Shown here one piece after another: positions 1 to 13,135 of a DNA stretch of 64,000 nucleotides. Position 1 is the stretch's first letter; each line of letters opens with the position of its first letter. The DNA comes from Dolomedes plantarius (Eukaryota > Arthropoda > Arachnida > Araneae > Dolomedidae): NCBI GenBank assembly GCA_907164885.2, contig OU015490.1:91323560-91387559 (forward strand), given 5' to 3'. A model generated the notes under the pieces. The model searched no databases. It was given only the letters and a program-made list of their open reading frames with translations, and was not told the DNA's origin. A program made the position numbers and the translations under genes.

Positions 1-1709
1 AAGCTGAGCAGTAATAAGATCCTAGGGGGAGATGCGAGAAGAAGAGAGAACACACACCTGCGTAGTTTTCCTTCCGAGGGACGAAAACAATGGAGAACCA
101 TTTCAAGCAACCTTGGCTTAAAAGATTTCGCAATCGTTCCACGCAGTGGATAAGGAAAATTGATCCATTATTTCTATTTGACAGACAGAATGGATCCCTA
201 TGCAGCAAATGAAAAAAAGAGTTAGTGAAAAACTCTGCAGGTGATTACGAGAGCGTCAAGATTTTCATTAAAATAAGAGCCTTGATTGACGTACAACAAA
301 TTCATGTAATAAGGCGCAGCGAGGAAGTTCCATACGTAGAAAATTAAATATTCAGTGACAAAGGACACTACGGAAGAAAATGCGATAAAAAAGGAAATCG
401 GCATTCATGATCTCGAGAAAAAATTAACTCATTTCTTCCAAACATAATCTAGAATATTAAGGAAATGCGCTTAATTCAAGGTTTTTCTTTATTCTTACTC
501 ACAATACTGGTACTTGTATATTTTGTATTTAAAACAATATTTTATGTAGCAATTACAGGGGTTGTCCTTTATTAATAATTAATTTAATAAGTTTGGAACT
601 TATCGAGATAAATAAGGTCTAGACACTGAAGGGATATTTTAAAACACCTGTAAGAAAATATATCAGTAACAACAATATCAATTGAAAATAAGTCGAAGTA
701 GATCTTTTCAAATCATCCTTTCGTAACCCATAAACATAAGTGAATATTTTCCTCTAAACAACACTAAAACCATAAGAAAACTGACATTAAGTTAAACACT
801 AAATAACACACTTAGTTCTATACCTCTGCTAATGTTCGAAGAGTGCAGAAAAATAGAAAAGTCGAAGAATCATCGTGAAAAGTAAAAATATCTCTGCATA
901 CAAAATTTAAATTCAGTATGCTGCCTATACTATCCCAAAACATAAATCAGACCTGGACCAAAATTTGTGAAGACACTCTATATGACCTTGGAAAATATAT
1001 AGGCTACCATCAAAAGCATACAGCCCAAATGGTTTGGAAGCCGCCATATGTTAAAGCTTTATTTTGCCTTTATATTGTTTTCTCAGCAATTCTTTGTAAT
1101 CGCCTGGAGAACGAATTTCTGCCTTTGAAAGATTCTTTGAAGGTGAACAATATATTGCAAATCCCAGAGTAAGTGCACGAAAACATTGGAACACTTTCGC
1201 CGTGGAAAGGAAAATTAAAAATAGTACGGATCATATTGTATTAGAGTAACGAAATTTTCCTTGTTCCAGTAATATAAGTTTTTTTATATTCATAAAGTTT
1301 AAACCAATTCATTATAAAACCACACTCCAATATCGATTTTTGGTAAGACTTTTTTTTCTAATTTCTGGAATGTGCAGATGAACGATTTGTCTAAAAACTG
1401 CCAACAGAACAACAAAATTTGATATGAACACAAAGAAGTCACAAAGAGTTAATGCACATATTGCCCGATAATAATTACTCTTAAATATTGAAATTTTTTA
1501 CTTAGGAAACATGCCGTAAGTTTCGAGTAGCGAATTGCCAACATCAGTAGGATCTTAGCTAGTCAAACAAAATAGATCCTTCTAAAATGATATACATTTA
1601 CAACTTTCTTAACAATTACATTAACTTAAAAAATCAACAGTCACGTATATCTTTAATGGGCACTGCAACTGTAGCGTTGTTGTGAAACGCTTTCCCGTTA
1701 CGTTTTATA
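1..1709. other. AT-rich stretch without recognised gene
   Basis: No family could be recognised here on either strand. Two short open frames exist (918-1172 plus, 222-404 minus), but neither has a recognisable domain or clear splice context, so they are not called as genes. The stretch ends at the TA target duplication of the mariner element at 1712. Confidence 0.5.
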
Positions 1710-1711
1710 TA

Positions 1712-2865
1712 CAGTAGGTCGTTCGCACTTATGGAAACGATTTTGTAATTTATTTTTGTCGTTTGCATTTTGAGATAAAAATTTGGCAACTTCAGAATAA
1801 TCGTCTGTTACTGTTTTGTTTTGATTGGAATGTAAAATAAAAGATTTATTTTAAAAATGACTCCTAAAATTGATAGATGACTCGAGGGTTACGTAACTGC
1901 GCTTTCCGGGGAGAAATATTGGTATCAATAAATTACAAAGCGGTGTAAAAATCGTGGCTATGGCATTTCAAAAAAAGTTTTTTATAATATATTAAATTTG
2001 AAAGGAAAAAAAGTCTAACTGAAAGTAAAAATCAAAACATGACCGCGAAACCTCATCCTAAGACTGTTCGAACGCAGGTAAATATCAAGAAAGTTAAGTC
2101 TATGTTTCTAAAAGAAAATCTGTCGACTCAAAGATCCATTGCATCGAAACTAGAAATGCCTTCAGGTATCGTAAGTAAAATTTTTCATAAAGATTTGAAG
2201 TTAAAAAAGTTGTTAAACCTGAAGTTCATCTGCTTTTGCTACAGCATATTGCTGAAAGAAAAACAAATTGTAGAAAATTATATAAAAAACACCTAGCTGC
2301 TGAAAAATGTAAATTTGTGGTAACACTTGATGAGGCATGGGTGTATTTTAGTGACTGTAATAACAAAAAAAAAGTTTAATTTTCTATTGCTCAACTGATG
2401 GGAATGACTTTGACAGTGTACAGAAAAGTTCCCAAAGGGATGCATGATCGTTGCAGGATTTTGTTACAACGGCAAATTAAAAAAAAAAAAAAAAAAAAGT
2501 CTCAAGTAAAGCCAAAATCAATTCATTCTACTATCAGCAAAATATTTTAGAACCAATTTTTGAAGAAGAAATTCCAGCCTTATATAGAAAGGACATTGAT
2601 CAAGTCGAGCTTCATATGGACAAGCTTCTAGTCACACGTCTAAATCAACTCCCGCTTATCTACAAAAAAGAATCAGATAGGAATAAAATGTATCCCATTT
2701 AATGAAATACCTGTAAAATCCCCTGACGCTAAAAGGATTTTTGAGTTTTCGGTTTATTAAAACGAGCCTTAGAAAAACGGCATCCATGAACACTGAACGG
2801 ACTTCGGTCCAAGAGGAATGGGGTAACTCACAAAATCGTCTCCATAAAGTGCAAACGACCTTCTG
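1712..2865 (+). mobile_element. Mariner-like element, copy A (degraded)
   Basis: A 1154-bp element flanked by TA on both sides. The ends are inverted repeats of about 35 bp: the left starts CAGTAGGTCGTTCGCAC and the right, read in reverse complement, starts CAGAAGGTCGTTTGCAC; both continue through GGARACGATTTTG. It encodes a broken transposase related to that of the element at 44049-45340, so both belong to one family. Being Tc1/mariner superfamily follows from the TA duplication and the transposase; it is surely inactive. Confidence 0.85.
2039..2790 (+). pseudogene. Mariner-like transposase remnant, copy A
   Basis: The first open part (2039-2296) aligns by eye with the second helix-turn-helix region of the transposase at 44181-45286: the KSMFLKENLSTQRSIASKLE stretch matches that copy's CLMLKENPPSQRTVEKSL. 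Beyond a frameshift, the catalytic core is still visible: the first catalytic aspartate in VTLDEAW near 2320-2340, and a SSHTSKST motif near 2630-2650 that follows the second aspartate. Several stops and frameshifts and a long A-run (2469-2489) interrupt it. Copy A therefore keeps the first catalytic Asp that copy B has lost. No function is expected. Confidence 0.8.
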
Positions 2866-3105
2866 TATAGTTCAATTTACCTGGTAATATTTCGTTATTT
2901 CTCCCCATAAACACGCGACCCCCCCCCCCAAAAAAAAAAAATAAATAAATTAAAAAAAAAATTATGATCCGCCTTAGTCAGCAGGGGGATTCTCCCACAG
3001 CTATCAAATATTGTTTTTAGTTATTAGCCAATTACTGAACACTTTAGAGGACCTCTGAACCTGAGCAACACATAAAAAGCAGGTTTAATACGGATTTGAT
3101 CAGAG

Positions 3106-3549
3106 TTTAGGTTGCTGTGTACCTTACTGGATACTGGATTCACTCACCTCAATGTTAACACACAGAGAAAATTTATCTACTATTTATAGCTACATAAATG
3201 CTGATCACCCAACAAAAATAGTATTTTCAGATAGCCTGAACTTTTCTGCACCTTGCAACAGGATTCATTTTATAAATTTCGTCCACAGAAGGTATTCATG
3301 AGCGTTTAAAACACATTATATCAGATTTTCCCCCCGAATAATGCAAATTTTAAAATATTATTTGCCCTTAAAAAAAAGAAAAATATGCCCCAAGGCGTAA
3401 AATTTCTTTCTCTATTAAGGAGTTGTTTTTTTTATTTAAAAGAAGAAAAAGAATCTTTCAACCCATGTCTGCAATCCTTGAACAAATTTTCTCCATATAT
3501 TAACATAGAGGTGAGATAATCCAATAGGGTTAGTACACAGCAACCTTAA
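3106..3549. mobile_element. TTAA-bounded MITE, copy 1
   Basis: A roughly 440-bp non-coding element with long inverted ends. The left end (eroded) reads GTTGCTGTGTAC then TCACCTCAATGTTAACA; the right end is its reverse complement and finishes CACAGCAACCTTAA. Further copies lie at 37640-38068, 40674-43316 (split) and 48403-48848. The TTAA at both boundaries suggests a TTAA target duplication, as in piggyBac-like elements, but the terminal bases are not the usual CCC, so the superfamily stays open. The internal part (3180-3300) has the same orientation as in the 48403 copy and the opposite one to the 37640 copy. Confidence 0.75.
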
Positions 3550-3947
3550 TGATTTAATAACAAACCTTTTTTTACTTTTGAAAATTAATTTATTAATATT
3601 TATATCCAAAATAAAGGGGTAAAATTAACTGAAGAACATTTACACGACGCTACGATCAGAATACGTTAAAATTACAATGTAGATACAATATAACAAGAAC
3701 AACTTGTACGCGAACGCAATATTTAGATATGGACCAACGCATTACAGTCGATTCTCCACCAATGTGAGTTTAACTTGGTTATTCGCGAGTTTGCATTCAA
3801 TAATCAAGCAGGTAACTTATAAGTCTTGCTGCATAACGCTACACTATAATTCAGATTTATCAAAATCAGTGCTTAACTGTGCTTAAATGGGTTCATAAAC
3901 TTTAATATATTTTTTGCTATGTGAGCCAATTTTGCATAGATGATACT
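3550..3947. other. Intergenic, nothing recognised
   Basis: AT-rich sequence between two MITEs. The 60-codon open frame at 3704 has no recognisable features. Confidence 0.4.
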
Positions 3948-3955
3948 ATAACTTT

Positions 3956-4146
3956 CAGTGCCACATCCAGGGGGGGGGGGCAAGGCGCCCTGCCCCCCCC
4001 CCCAAAGAAATAGAAATTGCATTATGAATATTGAATTTGCATTATAAATATTTTTATCCGTTCATCTCGGCCCTCCCATGCATTATAAATATATTTATCC
4101 GTTCACCTCGCCCCCCCCCCAAGAAAAAATCCTGGGTGCGCCACTG
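3956..4146. mobile_element. hAT-type MITE with G/C tracts, copy 1
   Basis: A 191-bp element with ends CAGTGCCACATCCAGG and CCTGGGTGCGCCACTG, which are inverted repeats, flanked by the perfect 8-bp direct repeat ATAACTTT (3948-3955 and 4147-4154). The 8-bp duplication points to the hAT superfamily. It contains long G and C homopolymers and an internal duplication of a TATAAATATNTTTATCCGTTCA stretch. A second copy is at 39429-39575. Confidence 0.85.
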
Positions 4147-4415
4147 ATAACTTTAATCTTATGAAACATACGGTTGCAATACTTTACCTTTTTAACGTAG
4201 GATTACGTTCCTCAATAACGGTCCTCTGGAAAGAAAAAAAACAGAGTCCGTCGCGAGTTATAATTTTGGCAACGCGCCAAATCCAGTGACAGTAAACAGT
4301 TAAACAGAAACGTACCAAAATGCGTTAAGAGAAAGGGGGGGGGGGGAGAAAGAGGTAAGCAACGATAAGTAATCCTACGTTAATAACCCGTGGTAGTTTC
4401 GTTAGAAGAGACTAC

Positions 4416-4418
<3 letters not shown>

Positions 4419-4505
<87 letters not shown>
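4419..4505. repeat. (TA)n microsatellite
   Basis: About 86 bp of uninterrupted AT dinucleotides directly abutting the left end of the pogo-like element at 4506. Together with 5618-5726 it suggests that the element inserted into a TA array, or that its TA duplications expanded afterwards. Confidence 0.95.
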
Positions 4506-6090
<1,585 letters not shown>

Positions 6091-6825
6091 CTAGCTGAAT
6101 ACCAGTGCTTCGCTACGGACTACATTCAAATTAAATACAACGGTCAATGTATGCAATTAATGCCAAATAAAAATATATTTATAAAAAAAAATCGTAACAG
6201 ATATTTTTATGGACAAAATAATGTAGAAGAAAATATTCAAATTAAATCTAATAGAACATACTAAAGAATATAGTACAGTTAATATAGTACAGTTTGAGGT
6301 ACATTTCTTTTACTGTATTTTAACATTTTTTTCGATAATGTCCAATCGTCTGCCGCATTAGAGAGAGAAAAAAAAAATTTTTGTCAATTTATTTCGTTGT
6401 TATGCACGTGACGATAAATTAATTCAAAGCATCACAAAAAGAAAAGAAACCACGTGATCAGCATTTAATAAATTGAATTCTAAAAATTAATCTTTAAAAA
6501 TTCACCAAAAATCAGAAAATGGAGGTAAAGATTCGAAAAAAATTTCATTTTAAAGGAATTTTTATGATCTTTCTCGTGAAATAAATTTAATAACCCTCAA
6601 ATTATTATTTTAAATGCAAACTTAAAAAATGTTACTAAAACAGCGTAAAATTTTAATTAAAAAAAAATCTATGAAGAATTTTTCAAAAATCTTTCTTAGT
6701 GCACCCCTATACCATAAGAAGAATCGCCATGCAAAATTTCAGCCCTTTAGGTCCAGCGATTTGGTCTGTGCGTTATATGTCAGTCAGTCAGTCAGTCAGT
6801 TACGGAGCTGTTTTTTATATATAGA
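6091..6825 (-). mobile_element. Non-autonomous Helitron-like element, minus strand
   Basis: Read on the minus strand it begins TCTATATATAAAAAACAG (5' end at 6825), the typical TC-plus-TA-rich Helitron start, followed by a (GACT)n tract, and ends ...TATTCAGCTAG followed by T (3' end at 6091), fitting the Helitron CTAG terminus. There are no inverted repeats and no target duplication. A second diverged copy lies in the opposite orientation at 35814-36622. The GC-rich stretch before the 3' end does not fold into a convincing hairpin, which lowers confidence. The open frames inside it are not credible genes. Confidence 0.65.
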
Positions 6826-9138
6826 TTATGATTTTGAAAATATAACTTAAAATCGTCTTCATAAAAATATACAGATTATTAAAAGTAACAGAAAATGAAA
6901 CTTAATGATAGATATATGACTGAAATCATTTACACTGAGTGTGCTTTCAAAACTGTAGCAATTTAGAACTTGATATGTCATAACAAAACGTAATGATTTT
7001 CACAGACTTTTAGTTTTCAAATACGTGAGTGAAATTTTAGAATTTTATTCCCTTAAATTAGCAACGAAAAATTTAAAAAATAAAAAACTTACAGCAAAAC
7101 AATATTTTTAAATCTATAATTCATCAAAGTTCATGCATCATAAACAACAGCGTCATTCAAGTTATTTTTCAGGCAGCAAATGAAAAATCATGCAAAGCGA
7201 AATTACCTTATTAAACGCTTATTCCTTCGGATCCAACGACATCGAAAGAGGACAATATGTCAGTAAATAAAGCTTATCAATTTCAAGCATATATGTAAGC
7301 ATATGAAAGCAAGAACGTAACACGTGATTTTGAACAATAGGGATGCCAAAAGAGAGAAGTTTCTGTGGGAGATAGGGCGTTTAATCTGAAAACGATTTTG
7401 ATACACAGCAATCTAAATAATGGCTTTAACATGACAAAAGTTTTAAGTTCCGATATATTAATCGCGATTCCAAGTTCAAGATAAGGGGGGAAAATGCTTC
7501 AATACATGAGAGACAGTAAAGTTATGGAAGTCGATTACGAAACAATTTTTATCTTCGTAATAATGCAGTGCTTTTCGAACGAAACAGAACCGACACCACA
7601 GAATAACTATGAAAATATGTCAATACATTCGTTCATTCTTAAATTTGTAGTAATTTATTTACATCTTTATCAAAGTTCTAAAGTTGGTTTTAAAATTTAT
7701 ATATTTATTTATTTTCCTTATTTTTTACAAGGCACAACTGAAGTTTTTTTTTCCCCGCTGTGAAGACGTCTGGCCCAATAAGAGAAAGTTAAAACACGCT
7801 GATTTGCTTTACAAGCGCAAAACTTTGTAATGTAAACGACTTGAATAATAAAATTAATAATCTACAAAATATTTCAAAACCGAAAGTACATTAATGAACC
7901 ACTGATTGAGAGAACTAAGTTCCAAGATGTTTTACAGACTAAAGGTACGAGGTTAAATTTTGATTCCACTTAGTGATAAAAAGCTAGTACAACTGATCTC
8001 GCTTTTAATGAGCACTAAGGAACTTAATGCTTTGACTCGTCCCCGCTAATCCCAACATCTAAAATTAGACATAAAAATGCTTACTATTTATTATCCTTCG
8101 GTATCGACGGCGGTTCTGTTCGAAATTTCTTATTCTCGTCTGAATTCCATTTACAAAAAAATCTACATTACGTTGCCCTTTGAATCAATTTAGCAATATT
8201 TCTTCATCTTTGAAGCATTTTTTAAAGTCGTTTACAGACATCCTTTTTCCAGTTAAATGCGTCACTAGCTTCTCTCCGTTCTTTTGCAACTTGGAACCGT
8301 AAAGAAGATCTAGTCGTGTTTTCTGCTGACTTCATCATTTGTCAATGTCATAACCTAATTCGTATAAAATCGCACCTTTTTCTTACACTTTACACCTTGC
8401 CATTACACAGCAAAATTATACGATGTATCCATTAAGAATGCAAACCATACAATGCGAGTGAAATGCGTGTAATATATCCTTGTGGAAGAGGCTACTAATG
8501 CAAATATATACAGCTCCTGCGTACCCTAACATCTAGATTTCGCTGTTGTTGAAGCTCCTCAGCAAGGCTCAGCCGATGAGTACGGTGGAGGGAAAATAAT
8601 TCCAAATGCGGTATAACTCTAAATTTTTCCTGGTGATTGACAAAGTGAAGTCATCCAACCGACAACGTAAAGAACTATAGTCTATCACGAATAGTGGTGT
8701 AAAATTTAGTGCTTGAAGATGAAAAGATGCGAAGCATGCCCTGCTGCGGTGACCATAGCGAGAGCGAAACCTCAGTCGAAATCTGCTGGGTACGATTTAG
8801 GTGTTAATATTTGCATACGGTGAGAGATCAAACAACAAGCAAATACCAACTCCTAAGTCCCCTTCCTCCAAACTGCCAGACAATGGTTCAGTTGTTTGGC
8901 TTCAGCTACCAGTGTCTGCGATTAGAATACTGCAGTTGACATGGGTTGTTTAAAGTCGTTAGTAATCTGAAATAAACTGTAGGTCTCAGTCTGATTAGCC
9001 CTCCACAGCAAAAGATGACGGTAGTGATCAAAAGCCAGTCAACCTCTCTCCAAACAAAAACTGCCGAATCATTGTCACATCCTAATACAAAGCATTTACT
9101 TGGAGACGTGTGTGTGTGTGTAGACATACATACATACA
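6826..9138. other. Intergenic, nothing recognised
   Basis: About 2.3 kb without a supported gene. The 89-codon frame at 7494-7763 has no domain that I recognise. A short CATA/TACA tandem repeat at 9123-9140 precedes the next element. Confidence 0.4.
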
Positions 9139-9140
9139 TA

Positions 9141-9744
9141 CAGTGGAACCTCGATATAATCAAATTCCTTGATAAATCGAAGATTTTCAATTCTTCTTGA
9201 ACCTGACTATCACTCCCATGCATAGGCGTAGCGTGCTTCTAACTTTTGGGAGGGCACGAAATGAACTCATTCATGGCCCTCCTCAGCGCATTGACTGCCG
9301 GACGGTCCTTAAAACATGAAATATTAAGATTTTTTTAAAAATTGAATAACAATAGAATTGATGTTTGAGTAGTATTCAAAAGTTATACAATAAGAAAAAT
9401 AAGTATAATATAAATAAAATGAGAAAAAAATATAGCATCGAATTTTTGTTATGGATCATATCATTGTTAAAAACTATGTTAAGGCTAAAGACATAATCGG
9501 AATCTTCAGTTTCACAGTTTGAAAGAGTAGGAAAAAACAAACTTTCCTACAATTTTTCTTCAATTTTCCGATTTTAACTAAACTTCTATTAACGTTTTAA
9601 TTTATTTTAAGTTAAGTTGGGGAGGGGGCATGTGCCCCCCCCCCCCGACGCTACGCCTATGTTCCCATATTTTTAATATATCGAACCTCGGTAATTCGAA
9701 GTTTTCTCGTTCCGCTCTAGGTTCGATATATCGAGGTTCCACTG
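9141..9744. mobile_element. Pogo-like MITE interrupted by a hAT-type MITE
   Basis: Ends CAGTGGAACCTCGATATA and TATATCGAGGTTCCACTG form a perfect 18-bp inverted repeat flanked by TA. Without the insertion at 9221-9661 the element is only about 163 bp. The motif TATATCGAACCTCG is repeated near the right end. The CAGT ends and TA duplication suggest a pogo-type origin. Confidence 0.85.
9221..9661. mobile_element. MITE with CATAGGCGTAGCG ends, probably hAT-type
   Basis: The ends CATAGGCGTAGCG and CGCTACGCCTATG are a perfect 13-bp inverted repeat. Flanks CTCCCATG and TTCCCATA match at six of eight positions, differing by two transitions, which fits an aged 8-bp hAT target duplication. It lies inside the pogo-like MITE at 9141-9744 and is therefore younger than it. 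A C-homopolymer lies near the right end. Confidence 0.75.
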
Positions 9745-9746
9745 TA

Positions 9747-12569
9747 TATAACGTGTGTGCGGGTGTTAAGAATGATTTTTCACAATCACAAAGAGTTTTA
9801 GCAGGTTTACTGTACGTACCACAGAGTTTTGGAGTTAATTTTTTCAGAGTTGATTGCATGCGCCAACGGAACGAAAAATTACGAACTGATGATATAGCAT
9901 CTTTTTAAATTCTAAAATTCTTAAAACGCGCATCTAAGGGTGATTAAATAACATAAGCTGTCAACGTGTAGAAATATTATCTACAATAAAAGCACAGTCA
10001 CTAGAAACAAAAAAAGGAGAATGAAAAACTAGTTGAATTACGAGACACTAATTCGGTAGGGCATGTCTGTATTATAATACTAAAACTGTCTGTCTGTAAT
10101 TAAATAGTGTAAAAACAACACACAACTACACCATTTATAACTAAACAGTACGCTCGATATGAATAGAAACGGAATAAAAAGAAATTTCATTCTAAAACTG
10201 GGCCACAGGTTTTACAGAGATAAGCATTTTAAATTAGATTTTATAGTGTTAATCCCATTACTTAGATTTAAGATGATGGATTCATTTAAATTATCATTGC
10301 TGCCATCTGTGGGTTGAAACAGAAGTCTTTTGTTCAAAAGAAATTTTCAGAACAATGCCGCTAACAGGGTTACTCGTATGTGGCTCTAAGCCGAAGAAAG
10401 AGATACGGAAACGTTTCAAATGTTTGAAATATGGCAAATTGTCAAAAATCTAGTCGTTAAAAGGATTTTATCATTAACACAGAAAAGTTACTTCTAAAAA
10501 TAACGAGGAATTATTAATCTCGATTCTTGAATAATAAATAACACGAAAGGAATGTGGCTAGGAATATTTCAATTAATAATCTCGCCCCCCCCCCTTTTCG
10601 GTGCGATATGAAATAAGTTTCAATACTGCGTAGGCTACGAACAGCAAGGGATCAAAGGATCTCGGAGAAATGCAACTACTAACGTTTTTAAACTTTTACT
10701 AAACAGGCGTATATATTGAAGTTAGTTTTTCTCATAATGTTAAAACTTTCGTCCATTCTCTAATGCAATTAAGGTATTTTCACATTGAAACCTGAAGATA
10801 ACAGACTGTTTGGAGAAACTAAAATGATTATTTGTTATTCGGTGGTATCCTATTTATAAAATATTTTAGTTATACTAGTGGTTGCGAATGAAGATTATCA
10901 GTTACAGCTAGATGGCAGTAATGGAAGGAAAATTTTAAAAAAGACTTTAAAAGTCTTAAAATTTTACCTTAATGTCCCTAAATCAAATCCGGGAAGAAAT
11001 GTTTTAAACAATATCGTGCCTGAACAAATTATATTACTTTTTCCTAATACCAAGAAACAGAAAAAATATAATGGGGATAAAGAACGAGCTTCATGGGAAA
11101 CCAATTGAAAAGTTTTAAACAAAATATTTAAGAGTATCTTAGCAGTGAATTCGACTTTAAGCTTGACTTATACCTAATACGACTGTTAGGAGAAACTTAG
11201 GGGACGGTTTCCAATCTTAGTCGTGGAAAAAGTTTTCCTTGCACGATAACTCAACCGGGCAGAAAATCATTTATAGTTATCAGTAACAGTTGAAGGCAAG
11301 GATGCTAAAAAGCTAATAATACAGTCAAACTTAATAAGTATTTTCTTGAAAATCTTAACAAAAATGTTGGCAATGCGCATTTCATGGCCAAATATGCTGC
11401 TTTTTAAGACACTTCAAAAGATCAAGAAAACCAAGAAAATACAGATAACAGATAAAATAAACAAATACAAAACCAGTACTAACAGTCAAAAATTACAGAT
11501 ATCAGTTTTATTGGTTTTTCCTGTTAGACGGAAACCATATAAAGTACTAAGATAAGGATTCAAAATCCCGTAAGCGCCATATTGAATTTCTATCGGCTTA
11601 GTCTGTTTACTTCCAAGCCTCTGAAGAGCTATGCTAAAAATAATTATAAAACAAAATACACAACAATACGCATCTAACACATACTCTCTAGACACCAGAC
11701 AAATTGTTTCCTAATTTCATATCTGAACTGGACGTAACTTTTCACTTGTCTCGGGATAACCAGAAATTAACATTCATTTAGAAATTAGTATTCACTTGGA
11801 ACTAGAACCAGAGCACCATAGATCATACCAGAAATTAGTATGCATTTAGAACATCCAAGCCCCCCAAAAGTGTGTTCGTTAGGGGAGGTGTAAAGACTGT
11901 TGATATCGATCTTGAATGCAAAATATGTTACGCCATCTTAAAAGATTATATCGCTGGAAATTTTTCAATACAAAAGAAACGGGGGTATTTTCTCTTATTA
12001 AACGCCACGCCCTCTAGTAAACGTCACCACCGACAAAATTTGAATTTCAGAGCCATATTAGCAAGTCGTGGCATATCTACCAAATTTGACATTTTCGTAT
12101 TTAGAATAATTTTCATTCATAGATTACGAAATGCTATTGCATAAACGTTCTGAGTTTCGATTTCGAAAGTTGGAAGGTTACGAAGTAAATGTTTTAAAAC
12201 GTTCGAGAGCAAAACAGTGAAACAAAGTTCTGAGTGAGAGGTAAATAAAACAAATAAGATCATTCTAACAAAATAATTAGTTAACATCGAAGGTTGACTA
12301 GATAGCGTTTTGTATCGAGATATGCAAATGATCAAATGATTAAAAATTCCGTGCCAACAGACCACCCAAAACGCGCATCGTACACCTCTTACAAAAATAG
12401 ATAGCACAATAGTGCGGCTATCAAATATAAGATGTTACACGAACAAAATATCAACATTATGAAATGCAATTCATCAGACCATCAGAAGTTGAGGGTTAAC
12501 TGCGTTCCCTGGGCTGATCCCTCCAACGCAGGTTTGCGTAAAATAAGAAACTTGGTGAGCTTAAGACAG
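9747..12569. other. Intergenic, no gene supported
   Basis: About 2.8 kb. Short open frames (10878-11108, 11346-11555, 11872-12144, and 12117-12407 on the minus strand) show no recognisable domains. It contains one old dispersed repeat (10270-10530) and a C-homopolymer near 10586. Confidence 0.4.
10270..10530 (+). repeat. Old dispersed repeat, copy 1
   Basis: Shares scattered blocks in the same order with 34225-34510: a TGCCRTCATCTGT-like block, then GCTAACA...TATGTGGCTCTAA, then GAAAGA.A.A and a GACAAATT-type block. The divergence suggests great age. Its type is unknown. Confidence 0.45.
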
Positions 12570-12572
12570 AAG

Positions 12573-13135
12573 TGACTAAAAGGGAGAAGGCAAAAATTTT
12601 TAAAAAGAATTTAGACTTAAAAGTTAATAAAGAAAATAATAAATACACGAGGAATTCATTTTCAATACATTTAAAAATAAAATAAGCTAAAATTTTGAAA
12701 GAAGTTTGGAGATAGTATGCGGAGAGAAAATATAAGGAAGGCTTATGCCCGGGATCGAACCCGGATCGAACCCAGCATGAGTCGCGTTCTCTAGAGCTAA
12801 GCCAGAATGGCTACAAGGATGGAGGGAAAGATGAAAGGCGATCTGAGCAAGAAGAGTGATGAGAAATGCAATTCATTATTCATTCACTTCACATATTTAT
12901 AAAAACCGTAAATTATTTTATGGTACGCACAATCAGTTTTAACCCTCTTAAGTGCTGATACACACAATGGACTAAAAGCTTCGAAAAGTTGGGAATGCGT
13001 TGAACTTCCAAAACGCAGTTCTGGGTTCGAACCCAGGTATTGGATGATTATTTTCATTCATTCACTAAAAGGGAGAAGTTAAAAATTTTAAAAAAGAATT
13101 TAAACTAAAAAGTTAGTAAAGAAAATAGTAAATTT
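12573..13135. repeat. SINE-like region with direct repeats and tRNA-like arms
   Basis: An approximately 75-bp segment starting ACTAAAAGGGAGAAG (12574-12650) recurs in direct orientation at 13064-13135. Between them lie two tRNA-like T-arm/B-box sequences, one on the minus strand (12741-12812) and one on the plus strand at 13021-13044 (CTGGGTTCGAACCCAGG). This fits tRNA-derived SINE material, but no complete consensus can be made from this window. Confidence 0.45.
12741..12812 (-). other. tRNA-like sequence (SINE head or tRNA pseudogene)
   Basis: On the minus strand there is an A-box-like TGGCTTAGCTCTAGAG, an anticodon-arm-like stretch with ACTCATGC (CAT position), and a perfect T-arm CCGGGTTCGATCCCGGG. 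The acceptor ends do not pair and there is an extra GGGTTCGATCC copy before the T-arm, so this is not a functional tRNA gene. It is more likely a tRNA-derived repeat. Confidence 0.5.

Noticed and set aside
918..1172. 84-codon plus-strand frame
   Set aside because: No recognisable domain, no clear splice signals and chance-level length for this composition; not strong enough to call as an exon.
2880..2960. C-run followed by A-run as a retroposon poly(A) tail
   Set aside because: No coding or SINE body precedes it in a suitable orientation; it looks like simple homopolymer sequence.
12741..12812. Possible functional tRNA gene
   Set aside because: The T-arm is perfect, but the acceptor ends do not pair and there is an extra duplicated segment in the variable region. 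It is better explained as a tRNA-derived repeat.
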